Below, piece by piece: positions 1 to 8,219 of a DNA stretch of 64,000 nt. The number at the start of each line of letters is the position of its first letter. The first letter of the stretch is position 1. The DNA comes from Novacetimonas maltaceti (lineage in GTDB: Bacteria > Pseudomonadota > Alphaproteobacteria > Acetobacterales > Acetobacteraceae): the NCBI RefSeq assembly GCF_002906255.1, contig NZ_POTC01000011.1:27260-91259 (forward strand), given 5' to 3'. Both the position numbers and the translations under genes were made by a program. The notes below the pieces were generated by a model that was not told where the DNA came from, did no database searches, and worked only from the letters and a program-made list of their open reading frames with translations.

Positions 1-350
1 CTGATACAGGTGAGACGGGATATGTTGACTGTTACATATATTGGCTGGTGCCGATATTGTGACCCATATTTCAGCCGTGGGTGGACGACATAACAGAACG
101 GTCGGCAACGATCCGCAAATCGTCCCGGACAGTCGCGTCATGCGGCACTTTCTTCCGGTTGCGGCGTTACTTTCGTCCGTGCGCGCGGCGCAGCCAATGC
201 GTGACCGCGCTTTTTCGTACCTGACCTGAGGTTCCGCGATGGCATGCCGGCATGCCGGTGCATCGTGGACGCAGCCTGCATCGATGCTCCGCAATGAGGC
301 GGAGCCCCTCAATCTAGTGTTGGCTGCCTGTGAAAGAGGAGTATCTCCCC
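1..350. other. Gene-free leader of the MFS gene
   Basis: No open frame here has both a plausible ribosome binding site and a recognisable product. Two abutting copies of the 8-bp palindrome GGCATGCC lie at 241-256. A purine-rich AAAGAGGAG at 333-341 belongs to the following gene. I could not pick out a convincing promoter. Confidence 0.5.
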
Positions 351-1670
351 TTGAAACAGACAGACATTCTGTCCCAACGAACTTCGATTGCCGACAAGCT
401 TGGCATACCCACCCCCCTGTTCTGGGGGTTTGTCGGCCTGCTGTTCTTCATGATCGGCGACGGCGTGGAGGCGGGTTATCTTGCGCCGTATCTTGAAGAG
501 CAGGGCATTTCCGGTCGTGACACCGCGCTGCTCTTCACGATTTATGGAGTGACGGTTTCCATCTCCTCGTGGGTATCGGGTCCGCTGTCCGACCTGTGGG
601 GCCCCAAGCGGGTCATGTGGATCGGCCTCGGGATCTGGGCCGTGTTCGAGGTCGCGTTCCTGTCCATGGGTGTCGCGACCAACAGCTATCCCATCATGCT
701 TGCGGCCTATACGATGCGTGGCTTCGGCTATCCGCTGTTCACGTATGGCTTCCTGGTGTGGATCGCCGCGGCAACGCCCCGCCACCAGCTTGGCTCGGCG
801 GCGGGCTGGTTCTGGTTCGCGTTTTCCGGCGGCCTGCCGACGCTTGGCTCCCTGTTCGCGAGTTTCGCCATCCCCGTGATCGGCGAGATGATGACGTTCT
901 GGAGTTCGCTGGTGCTGGTGCTGTTCGGTGGCCTGCTTGCGCTGCTGATGACGCGCGAACCCACCGGCAGCAAGCGCCTTGCCGAACCGGGAACGCCTGC
1001 GAGTACGATCTTCTTCAGTTCCGTCAGCATCCTGTGGCGTGAACCCAAGACGTTCATCGCCATGATCGTGCGCATCATCGACACCGCGTCGGAATATGCG
1101 TTCCTGGTGATCATGCCGGCGTTCTTCACCAAGGTCATCGGCTTTTCGCTGTCGCAGTGGCTGCAGCTGCTGTCGATCATCTTCCTAGCAAACATCCTTG
1201 TGAACCTGGTGTCGGGCATGATGGCCGACCGTCTTGGCCATCGTTCGGTCGTCGCCATTGGCGGCGGTGTCGGCGCCGCGATCACGGTCCTGCTGTTCTA
1301 CTATGTGCCGCTGATGTTCCCCGGCAATTTCGCGATCGCGGCCGCCATGGGCGCGCTGTATGGCGCGACCGTTGCCGCCTTCGTGCCGCTGTCGGGCCTG
1401 ATGCCGCAGATCTGCCCCAAGGAAAAGGCGGCGGCGCTGTCCGCGCTGGGCCTTGGCGCGGGGGCGAGCACCTGGGTCGGTCCGGCCGTCGTGACGTGGT
1501 TTGAATCGTGGCACGGGATCGAGGGGATCATCTGGATCTTCTCCGGCCTGTATCTGGTGTCGGCCCTGCTGACGATCACGCTGACGATCTCCCCCGAAGC
1601 GCGTCGTTACATGGACGAGGCCGCCGCCCGTGGCGACATCGCCGAGGAACTGGCTGCCGCCGAACACTGA
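351..1670 (+). CDS. MFS transporter, polyol permease (RbtT/DalT-like)
   Basis: Inner-membrane secondary transporter of the major facilitator superfamily. The N-terminal half strongly resembles the ribitol/D-arabinitol permeases RbtT and DalT: a first helix with FFMIGDGVEAGYL, then a YGVTVSISSWVSGPLSD loop and a RGFGYPLFTYGFLVW helix. About 12 hydrophobic segments are visible, with a longer central loop near residue 210. A GTG at 330 is in frame, but AAAGAGGAG at 333-341 lies inside that extension and stands 9 nt before the TTG at 351, so TTG is the preferred start (439 aa). It is 4.3 kb upstream of the pentose phosphate operon, so pentitol uptake is plausible, but the substrate is inferred from the family only. 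Confidence 0.85.
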   Translation: MKQTDILSQRTSIADKLGIPTPLFWGFVGLLFFMIGDGVEAGYLAPYLEEQGISGRDTALLFTIYGVTVSISSWVSGPLSDLWGPKRVMWIGLGIWAVFEVAFLSMGVATNSYPIMLAAYTMRGFGYPLFTYGFLVWIAAATPRHQLGSAAGWFWFAFSGGLPTLGSLFASFAIPVIGEMMTFWSSLVLVLFGGLLALLMTREPTGSKRLAEPGTPASTIFFSSVSILWREPKTFIAMIVRIIDTASEYAFLVIMPAFFTKVIGFSLSQWLQLLSIIFLANILVNLVSGMMADRLGHRSVVAIGGGVGAAITVLLFYYVPLMFPGNFAIAAAMGALYGATVAAFVPLSGLMPQICPKEKAAALSALGLGAGASTWVGPAVVTWFESWHGIEGIIWIFSGLYLVSALLTITLTISPEARRYMDEAAARGDIAEELAAAEH

Positions 1671-2181
1671 TCGGCCCAACCTTCCCCGTGCCGTTGCACG
1701 GGGAAGTCCCGGTCCGGTCTGACCATCCCTCCCACGGCATGAAACCGTGGGGGAGGCCGCCTTTACATCGTGACGCGGCCGTGCCGCCTCCCGTTTGGGC
1801 TGGGCGGTTATCTGTCAGGGGGCGTCCCCCTGACGCCCTGCGCATAGGGTTGCGGGGCGTGCAGTCCGTTGCGAAGCACAGGGAAGACCCTGTCCGATCT
1901 GCAACGGTTCCATTTGCATTGTGCGACCTGCCACAATCCCGAAACGGTTTACGCGTGCCTTTCTTTCCCTGCAGTGGGGGACGTGTTGGCCCATCGCGTA
2001 GCTATTGTGGCCGAACAGTTCCTGATTTCCATATCGGCATGTGAAATAATTGTCGTTATTGACAAATTATGTCCTGACAGCCCGATTTTATTTTTTTCAT
2101 GATATGGTGATATTCAACCAAGGGAATTTTCTGAAAATACAGAATTACTCCTTCCGTGATTGAATGTTATGTGGATTTATT
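1671..2181. other. Intergenic region turning AT-rich
   Basis: Apart from the stem-loop at 1681-1706, no gene is supported. Composition changes from GC-rich (to about 2030) to clearly AT-rich (about 2040-2181). The AT-rich part probably carries the promoter of the orphan secreted protein that follows. Confidence 0.5.
1681..1706 (+). terminator. Stem-loop after the MFS gene
   Basis: A perfect 11-bp inverted repeat (CTTCCCCGTGC and GCACGGGGAAG) with a CGTT loop starts 10 nt after the MFS stop codon. It has no T-run, so it may be a weak terminator or a 3'-end stabiliser. Confidence 0.5.
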
Positions 2182-2799
2182 ATGAATATTAAGACTTTAT
2201 GCGGTGTTTTTTCTCTTTTTCTGTCCGTAATTCCGTTGTCAGCAAAGGCGGAAGGGGAAAATTATGTGGGAACCATAAATAATATATCAATTTTGTATTC
2301 AACGGTTCCTGGGAATACTTATAAATTTGGCTCCATAGGAATGCAGGCTGTAATAGGGGCCGCGCATCCGGACGGGAACATGGATATTATTTCCAAAAAT
2401 TTTACAGCCATAACCTTTGACCAGAAAAACCATCTGAAAACCGTGATTTCTACCGATCTGAAGCCAAACTTTGTTTTGTTTGCATGCGGGAAGGAAAAGA
2501 AAAATCTTTCAAAGGATTTTCTTATCGGAACTGAGAATGATAAATATGCCCTTTACCCGACAAATGATGAAACAAATGCGGAAATCATGAACCTCATGAC
2601 AACCTGCTCGATGGTTCTCATATCGATCGGGCCGGAAAATAAGTTTTATGTCATCCTTCTGGACGGGATGAAGCGGGCTTTGGACTCGCTGACCACCATC
2701 AAGGGCATTCCTTTTGATGTCGGGAACAAGGATCCCGAGTTCCCGTTGGCAACGGAGGACGGGAAGCCGTTCGTATATCCTGACGGTGGTGCGCACTAA
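2182..2799 (+). CDS. Orphan secreted protein with signal peptide
   Basis: I do not recognise a family. The 205-aa product starts with a classical signal peptide: MNIK, a hydrophobic core, then a likely cut after SAKA. Two cysteines sit in the mature part (FVLFACG and MTTCSM). The ATG at 2182 is preferred over the one at 2164 because TGTGGA lies 6 nt upstream of it. The gene is much more AT-rich than its neighbours in the first 450 bp, with many AAA/AAT/ATT codons, and returns to normal composition near its end. This suggests acquisition by transfer or a fast-evolving strain-specific gene. It stands alone on the plus strand. The likely location is the periplasm or outside the cell. Confidence 0.65.
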   Translation: MNIKTLCGVFSLFLSVIPLSAKAEGENYVGTINNISILYSTVPGNTYKFGSIGMQAVIGAAHPDGNMDIISKNFTAITFDQKNHLKTVISTDLKPNFVLFACGKEKKNLSKDFLIGTENDKYALYPTNDETNAEIMNLMTTCSMVLISIGPENKFYVILLDGMKRALDSLTTIKGIPFDVGNKDPEFPLATEDGKPFVYPDGGAH

Positions 2800-2930
2800 C
2801 GGATAAAAACCGGCATCGGGCGGTCCCGTCGCAAAGGCGCCTGCGCCCGGTGCCGTGGTGGGCAGGCGCGCGGACTGTACTGACGCGCGGCGGCGTGATG
2901 TTGCAAAAGGCGGGGAAAGCCATCCATGCC

Positions 2931-2967
2931 CCGTCCTCCCGTCCTCCCGTCCTCCCGTCCTCCCGTC
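2931..2967. repeat. 8-bp tandem repeat, 4.6 copies
   Basis: CCGTCCTC is repeated head to tail four times and followed by a partial fifth copy (CCGTC). It is strand-asymmetric (pyrimidine-rich on the plus strand) and could vary in copy number by slippage. It is not inside a credible gene. Confidence 0.9.
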
Positions 2968-3087
2968 ATGCGTGGCGATGCAGCACGACAGTCGGGGTTG
3001 CCGTGCCGGATGCCCCCCATGTCAGGGCTGCCGTAAGGGATGGTCTTTCAGGGCGGGATATCCATCGGCCCGGTGGCGTGATCGACG

Positions 3088-3129
3088 CAAAAAAACGCGG
3101 ACCCGCATCGGCAGGTCCGCGTCCTTTTT
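3088..3129 (-). terminator. Bidirectional intrinsic terminator
   Basis: Nine-base arms ACGCGGACC (3095-3103) and GGTCCGCGT (3114-3122) enclose a 10-nt loop. On the minus strand the stem is followed by a run of seven T residues, a good Rho-independent terminator for the small gene ending at 3165. The plus strand has a CCTTTTTA tail. Confidence 0.85.
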
Positions 3130-3164
3130 ATCCATGATGCCTTACAGGCGCGCGCCTGGTTGCG

Positions 3165-3428
3165 TCAGGCCCGTTCGGGACGGCGACGCGCCGGGCGCGA
3201 GGGGGCAGGGCGATTTCCTGCCGCCGTGGCCTCGCGTCCCTTGGCCGCAGGCGTTTTCATCGCCGGTGCCGCAGCCAGTTCGGCTTCCAGCTGGCGGATG
3301 CGCTTCTGCACGCTTTCACGCAGGGCGGGGGCGGTATGCGATTTCATGTTCGCAAGGGTTTCACGCAGGTCGCGCAGCTGCTTCTGCTTTTCCGCCAGCG
3401 AACGGCGGATGGGCTGGTTGTCGGACAT
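3165..3428 (-). CDS. Small basic coiled-coil protein, unknown function
   Basis: An 87-aa product beginning MSDNQPIRRSLAEKQ. Residues about 8-55 are rich in Glu, Lys, Gln, Arg and Leu with heptad-like spacing (QLRDLRETLANMK, RIRQLEAELAA), so a coiled coil is likely. The tail is Ala/Pro/Arg-rich and strongly basic. An in-frame ATG at 3449 would add seven residues and has TGGAT upstream, so the start is uncertain. No signal peptide or membrane segment is seen. It is followed by its own terminator (3088-3129), which supports a real gene. A nucleic-acid-binding or scaffolding role is only a guess. Confidence 0.6.
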   Translation of the reverse strand: MSDNQPIRRSLAEKQKQLRDLRETLANMKSHTAPALRESVQKRIRQLEAELAAAPAMKTPAAKGREATAAGNRPAPSRPARRRPERA

Positions 3429-3598
3429 CTGTCCGTGGAATGCACGCATGATGATAATCCATTCGAATGGAAAACAAGACGTCTGTTCAGGGTAGGCAGG
3501 AAAGGACACGCACGCCCCCACACCCATGAAGGGAGGTTCCCTGCATGGGGCATGACGGCGATCGGATGATCCGTGTCAGCCGGAAGGCGCGTACGCGC

Positions 3599-4669
3599 TC
3601 AGGCGCGGGGCGTGGCCATGATGTCAGCCAGTGCGTCGCACAGCGCCTGACATTCGGCTTCGGTCCCGATGGTGATACGGAGCCATTGGGCGATTCGGGG
3701 TGTCCTGAAATGCCGCACGATGATCGCCCGTTCCCGCAGGGCCCGGGCAAGGTTCAGTGCGTCATGGCCAGGATGGTGCGCGAACACGAAATTCGCGCAT
3801 GAGGGAAGGACCTCGAACCCCATCTTTCCCAGGCTGTCTGTCAGCCTGTCGCGTGATCTTATGATCCGTTCACGTATGTTGGCAAGCCATTCCCGATCCT
3901 CGATCGCGGCAATCGCACCTGCCTGCGCCAGTCGGTCGAGCGGGTAGGAGTTGAAGCTGTCCTTCACTCGGGTCAGCGCCTCGATCAGGTCGGGATGCCC
4001 CACGGCATATCCCACCCGCAATCCCGCCAGCGCGCTGGATTTGGACAGGGTGCGCACCACCAGCAGGTTGTCATGGCGCGCGGTCAGGGGAATCGCGGTC
4101 TCGCCCCCGAAATCGACATAGGCCTCGTCCACGACGACAACCTGGTCGCGATGATGGGTCAGCAGCGCCTCTATATCCGCAAGGGACAGCGCCATGCCGG
4201 TGGGTGCGTTCGGGTTGGGCACGATCACGCCACCGCACGGACGCATGTAGTCCGCGACATTGACGCGCATGTCCGCATCAAGCGGCACCATCTGCGCCGT
4301 AATGCCGTACAGCCCGCAATAGACGGGATAGAAGCTGTAGGAGATGTCGGGGAACAGCAGCGGCCCTTCATGCTTCAGCAGCGCCTGGAACGTATGGGCC
4401 AGGACCTCGTCCGACCCGTTGCCAACGAACACATGCCCTGCAGGGACGTCGTGGGCGCGCCCGATCGCCTGGCGCAGCGCCAGCGCCGACGGGTCGGGAT
4501 ACAGGCGCAGCGTGTCGTCCGTCGCCGCCCGGATGGCCGCAAGCGCCTTGGGCGAGGGGCCATAGGGGGATTCGTTGGTGTTGAGCTTGATCAGGTTGGT
4601 CATCCGCGGCTGCTCCCCCGGGACATAGGGGGTCAGGGTGTGGACGACGGGGCTCCAGAAACGGCTCAT
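3599..4669 (-). CDS. hisC: Histidinol-phosphate aminotransferase
   Basis: PLP-dependent fold-type I aminotransferase that converts imidazole-acetol phosphate and glutamate to histidinol phosphate in histidine synthesis. Family signatures: [12 protein letters not shown] near the N-terminus, [25 protein letters not shown], and the PLP-lysine segment [17 protein letters not shown]. The 356-aa length is normal. The ATG at 4669 (MSRFWSP) is chosen; a 13-residue upstream extension looks non-native. The gene is not in a his operon here. Related HisC enzymes often also act on phenylalanine or tyrosine keto acids, so dual use in aromatic synthesis is possible. Confidence 0.93.
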   Translation of the reverse strand: MSRFWSPVVHTLTPYVPGEQPRMTNLIKLNTNESPYGPSPKALAAIRAATDDTLRLYPDPSALALRQAIGRAHDVPAGHVFVGNGSDEVLAHTFQALLKHEGPLLFPDISYSFYPVYCGLYGITAQMVPLDADMRVNVADYMRPCGGVIVPNPNAPTGMALSLADIEALLTHHRDQVVVVDEAYVDFGGETAIPLTARHDNLLVVRTLSKSSALAGLRVGYAVGHPDLIEALTRVKDSFNSYPLDRLAQAGAIAAIEDREWLANIRERIIRSRDRLTDSLGKMGFEVLPSCANFVFAHHPGHDALNLARALRERAIIVRHFRTPRIAQWLRITIGTEAECQALCDALADIMATPRA

Positions 4670-4777
4670 TGCATTTGGGTTCCACTGGAATGCGAAGAAC
4701 GCCGGCACGCATGGCGCATGCCGACGCAGGGCGTGGGGTGCGGATGGATCAGGTGGCGGGTGGGTGGGGCTTGGGGC

Positions 4778-5326
4778 CTATGCCTGCGGGGGCTTGCGCC
4801 CCATCAGCGCCAGAAGTTCGGCATTGTCCTGCCGGGTCGCCAGGATGCGTGCGCTGACGCCTTCGCCATCGCGCAGGTCGGGGTCCGCCCCATGTTCCAG
4901 CAGCAGGGCCACCATCGGGTCACGGTTGAACATGACGGCAAAGATCAGCGGCGTGCGACCGACCCCGTTGGGGATGTCGATCTTCGCCCCGTGCGCGATC
5001 AGGGTGCGCGCGCTGGGCAGGTCGCCCTTGAACGCCACGCCCGCCAGCGCGGTCGCCCCCTTCTGGTCCTGCAGGTCCGGGTTGGCCCCGCCTTCCAGCA
5101 GCGCGCGCACCGTGTCGGCATGGCCGTTGTAACCCGCCAGGATCAGGGCGGTGTAGCCCTTGTCATTGCGGATGTCGGGGTCGATTCCCGCGCGCAGGAA
5201 CTCCCTGACCAGGTCCGTTTCCCCATCCCGCGCGGCGGACAGGTACAGGTCCGCGATCTGCGTGTCCGTAAAGGTCTGCTCGGGTGCGGTGGCGGCGGGG
5301 TCGCCGCTGGCGATTGTCTGGGTCAT
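4778..5326 (-). CDS. Ankyrin-repeat protein
   Basis: A 182-aa protein made of about four ankyrin repeats after a short N-terminal helix. Visible repeat cores are GYTALILAGYNGHADTV-RALLEGGANPD, GATALAGVAFKGDLPSA-RTLIAHGAKID and GRTPLIFAVMFNRDPMV-ALLLEHGADPD. The ATG at 5326 has GAGGCAGGCCC just upstream. No signal peptide or membrane helix is evident, so it is probably cytosolic and mediates a protein-protein contact of unknown identity. It lies about 110 bp upstream of hisC on the same strand and may share its transcript. In other bacteria such single ankyrin proteins often sit near catalase or peroxide genes; nothing here supports that link. Confidence 0.88.
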   Translation of the reverse strand: MTQTIASGDPAATAPEQTFTDTQIADLYLSAARDGETDLVREFLRAGIDPDIRNDKGYTALILAGYNGHADTVRALLEGGANPDLQDQKGATALAGVAFKGDLPSARTLIAHGAKIDIPNGVGRTPLIFAVMFNRDPMVALLLEHGADPDLRDGEGVSARILATRQDNAELLALMGRKPPQA

Positions 5327-6027
5327 GGGCCTGCCTCGCGTGCGGGTTGCGGGAATAAGACGGATGGGGCGGCGCGACGGCCCCGGGCGCATATGCCGCG
5401 ACGCATTGGCCCGCCCGCGGCGTGCGCGTCACGGCGGGCCGGTCGGGATGCGTGCGCGGCACCGCCATGCGATGATTACGCAATGCCGTGCCCCTCCGCA
5501 AGACGGGGGCCGGGCGTCGCTGTGGCGTATATCGTCGCGGATGTGTCTGACATGGGGTCATGTCATTTTCATGGCCGCGCCGATGGCGCACGAAACAGGC
5601 ATGGGAAAGCAGGCCCGTGCCTGCCGGGTCCGTTACGGCGGCGTATCATGGGGTCGAGCAGTCGTGATTCGCCAAGGCTGGCATCACGCGCGGTTCGGGC
5701 CTTCAATAGGCAGGCTGTCGCGCCGGATGAGGTGGCTTGTTCCCATATGGTGGTCGTGAGATTGTGCGTAAAACGGTTGCCCCATCAACCGTTTCGGACA
5801 GGCCCCGGCGTATCGCAACCCACATCCCGCCCCGCGTCGGGGCGGCGTGGGGCGTCGGCGTCTGTCACGTGATGTGCATCTTGCCGGAGTGACGGGAAGA
5901 GAGGCGGATTTCCTGCCGTCCCGGCATGTCGGGCGTGTTGCGGATCGGGGCAGTCATGATGAAGGAGAGCGGTTTTATGCATTCATTGTTTCCCTGTCCC
6001 GCAAGGGCGCCAGAAGGAGGCGGCAGC
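5327..6027. other. 700-bp control region between divergent genes
   Basis: This long gene-free stretch separates the ankyrin gene (minus) from tkt (plus). Frames through it have no ribosome binding sites or recognisable product. It contains a perfect dyad at 5771-5794. A strong AAGGAGG at 6014-6020 serves tkt. Its size suggests that most control of the pentose phosphate operon is located here. Confidence 0.5.
5771..5794. promoter_or_regulatory. Perfect 9-6-9 dyad, candidate operator
   Basis: The arms AAACGGTTG (5771-5779) and CAACCGTTT (5786-5794) are exact inverted repeats around a 6-nt spacer CCCCAT. It lies 234 bp before the tkt start. There is no T-run, so it is unlikely to be a terminator. 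The size and symmetry fit a dimeric repressor site (for example of the LacI, TetR or GntR type), but no regulator gene adjoins it. Confidence 0.5.
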
Positions 6028-8094
6028 ATGCCGGCCAACATCGATACGTTGTGCATCAACACGATCCGCACATTGTCCATGGACGCGGTGCAGAAGGCCA
6101 ATTCCGGCCATCCCGGCACGGCCATGGCGCTTGCGCCCCCGGCCTATACGCTGTGGCGCGATGTCCTGAACTATGACCCCGCCAATCCGCTGTGGCCCAA
6201 CCGCGACCGCTTCGTGCTGTCGATCGGCCATGCGTCGATGCTGCTGTATTCGCTGATCTACCTGGCCGGGGTGCGTGACGTCAGGGATGGGAAGGTGGTC
6301 GATGCGCCGTCGCTGACGGTCAAGGACATCGAGCAGTTCCGCCAGCTCGATTCCCGCACGCCGGGCCATCCCGAATACCACCATACCGCAGGCGTGGAGA
6401 CCACGACCGGCCCGCTCGGGCAGGGGTGTGGCAATTCCGTGGGCATGGCGATGGCGGAAAAATGGCTCGCCGCGCGTTTCAACAAGCCGGAATTCAAGCT
6501 GTTCGACTATCACGTCTATACGTTCTGCGGTGATGGCGACAACATGGAAGGCGTCTCGAGCGAGGCGGCCTCCGTTGCCGGCCACCTCAAGCTGGGCAAC
6601 CTGACGTGGATCTACGACAGCAACCGCATTTCCATCGAGGGTGACACCCACATCACCTTCACCGAGAACGTGCACAAGCGCTTCGAGGCCTATGGCTGGC
6701 ATGTTCTCGAACTGCGCGACGCGAATGACACGGGTGATTTCAGGCGCCTGCTCGAAGAAGCGAAGGCCGAGACGTCGCGCCCGACGCTGATCATCGTGCA
6801 TTCGATCATCGGCTGGGGTTCGCCGCACAAGGCGGGCACGGCGGATGCGCACGGATCGCCGCTGGGTGTCGAGGAAATCCGCGAGACCAAGAAATTCTAC
6901 GGCTGGCCGGAGGACAAGAGCTTCTATGTCCCCGATGGCGTGCCGGAGCATTTTCAGGCGGGCATCGCGACGCGTGGCGCGGCAGCCAGCAAGGCGTGGG
7001 GCGAACTGTTCGCCGCCTATCGCAAGGAATACCCGGAACTCGCCGCGCAGCTCGACAGCATCTTCGCAGGCAGGCTGCCCGAGGGCTGGGACAAGGACAT
7101 CGCGACCTTCCCCGCCGACGCCAAGGGCATCGCCTCGCGCGCAAGCTCGGCCAAGGTGCTCAACCAGGTGGCGGCCAACTACCCGTGGATGATCGGCGGT
7201 TCGGCCGACCTGTCGCCGTCCACCAAGACGCACATGACGTTCGAGGGCGCGGGCGACTTCCAGCCGCCGCAGTGGGGGGCGACCTATGGCGGGCGCAACC
7301 TGCATTTCGGCGTGCGTGAACATGTCATGGGCTCGATCTGCAACGGCCTGGCGCTTGCGGGGCTGCGGCCCTACTGCTCGGGCTTCCTGATCTTCTCCGA
7401 CTACATGAAGCCGCCAATCCGCCTGTCGGCGCTGATGAAGCTGCCGGTGCTGTATATCTTCACTCACGATTCCATCGGCGTGGGCGAGGACGGGCCCACC
7501 CACCAGCCGATCGAGCAGCTGGCGCAGCTGCGCGCGACGCCGGGCGTCACCCTGATCCGTCCGTCGGACGCGAACGAGGTGGCCGAGGCGTGGCGCACGC
7601 TGATCCCGCTGACGGATCGCCCAAGCGTGCTGGTGCTGAGCCGCCAGAACCTGCCGACCATCTGCCGCAAGACCTATGCGCCTGCGTCGGGGCTGGCAAA
7701 AGGGGCCTATGTCCTTGCGGATGCCGATGGCAAACCCGATGTCATCCTTATGGCGACAGGCAGCGAGGTCGGTCTGGTGGTGAAGGCGTACGAGCAGCTC
7801 AAGGCCGAAGGCGTGAAGGCGCGCGTCGTGTCGATGCCGTCGTGGGACCTGTTCGAGGCCCAGCCCCAATCCTACCGCGACAGCGTGCTGCCCCGTGATG
7901 TCACCGCCCGCGTGGCGGTGGAGCAGGCGGCGCAGCTGGGCTGGGACCGGTATGTCGGGCTCGATGGTGCGACCATCGTCATGCACACGTTCGGTGCTTC
8001 CGCCCCGGCGGAGCAGCTGGAGGTCAAGTTCGGCTTCACCGTGGACGCCGTCGTGGCGGAGGCGCGCAAGCAGCTTGCCCGCAAGGCGTCATAG
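6028..8094 (+). CDS. tkt: Transketolase
   Basis: TPP-dependent enzyme of the non-oxidative pentose phosphate pathway that moves two-carbon units between xylulose 5-phosphate and aldose phosphates. The 688-aa length is typical. Visible: substrate/TPP motif [12 protein letters not shown] near residue 30, the [14 protein letters not shown] diphosphate/Mg loop, [11 protein letters not shown], and in the pyrimidine domain [18 protein letters not shown] with the catalytic glutamate region. The start at 6028 is fixed by AAGGAGG 7 nt upstream; an ATG at 5926 in frame lacks one. First gene of the pentose phosphate cluster; a terminator-like hairpin follows it, so downstream genes may be partly uncoupled. 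In acetic acid bacteria this pathway replaces a weak or missing glycolysis. Confidence 0.96.
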   Translation: MPANIDTLCINTIRTLSMDAVQKANSGHPGTAMALAPPAYTLWRDVLNYDPANPLWPNRDRFVLSIGHASMLLYSLIYLAGVRDVRDGKVVDAPSLTVKDIEQFRQLDSRTPGHPEYHHTAGVETTTGPLGQGCGNSVGMAMAEKWLAARFNKPEFKLFDYHVYTFCGDGDNMEGVSSEAASVAGHLKLGNLTWIYDSNRISIEGDTHITFTENVHKRFEAYGWHVLELRDANDTGDFRRLLEEAKAETSRPTLIIVHSIIGWGSPHKAGTADAHGSPLGVEEIRETKKFYGWPEDKSFYVPDGVPEHFQAGIATRGAAASKAWGELFAAYRKEYPELAAQLDSIFAGRLPEGWDKDIATFPADAKGIASRASSAKVLNQVAANYPWMIGGSADLSPSTKTHMTFEGAGDFQPPQWGATYGGRNLHFGVREHVMGSICNGLALAGLRPYCSGFLIFSDYMKPPIRLSALMKLPVLYIFTHDSIGVGEDGPTHQPIEQLAQLRATPGVTLIRPSDANEVAEAWRTLIPLTDRPSVLVLSRQNLPTICRKTYAPASGLAKGAYVLADADGKPDVILMATGSEVGLVVKAYEQLKAEGVKARVVSMPSWDLFEAQPQSYRDSVLPRDVTARVAVEQAAQLGWDRYVGLDGATIVMHTFGASAPAEQLEVKFGFTVDAVVAEARKQLARKAS

Positions 8095-8112
8095 ACCGTC
8101 ATCCATAGCGGA

Positions 8113-8140
8113 ACAGGGCCGAAAGGCCCTGTTTTTCCGT
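8113..8140 (+). terminator. GNRA-loop terminator between tkt and tal-pgi
   Basis: ACAGGGCC and GGCCCTGT enclose a GAAA tetraloop and are followed by TTTTTCCGTTTTT, a textbook intrinsic terminator. It lies 18 nt after the tkt stop codon and inside the gene cluster, so it probably lowers read-through into tal-pgi rather than ending the operon completely. Confidence 0.88.
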
Positions 8141-8219
8141 TTTTGTCAGGACCAGGGCGGAAGGGGCCGCGCCGCAGGATGCGCGCACCCGCCCGCCCAA
8201 GAGAAGGGAATGCACAGAA

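Larger units (their letters stand above)
2800..3164. other. Intergenic region with tandem repeat and terminator
   Basis: No gene is supported. The stretch contains an 8-bp tandem repeat (2931-2967) and a bidirectional terminator (3088-3129). Overlapping frames through it have no ribosome binding site and read through the repeats. Confidence 0.5.

Noticed and set aside
2850..3451. Plus-strand frames through the tandem repeat and terminator
   Set aside because: They read through the 8-bp repeat and the hairpin; no ribosome binding site, no motif; opposite to the small coiled-coil gene.
3995..5872. Long plus-strand frame opposite hisC and the ankyrin gene
   Set aside because: Antisense shadow of high-GC genes; Arg/Pro/Gly-rich low-complexity translation with no motif.
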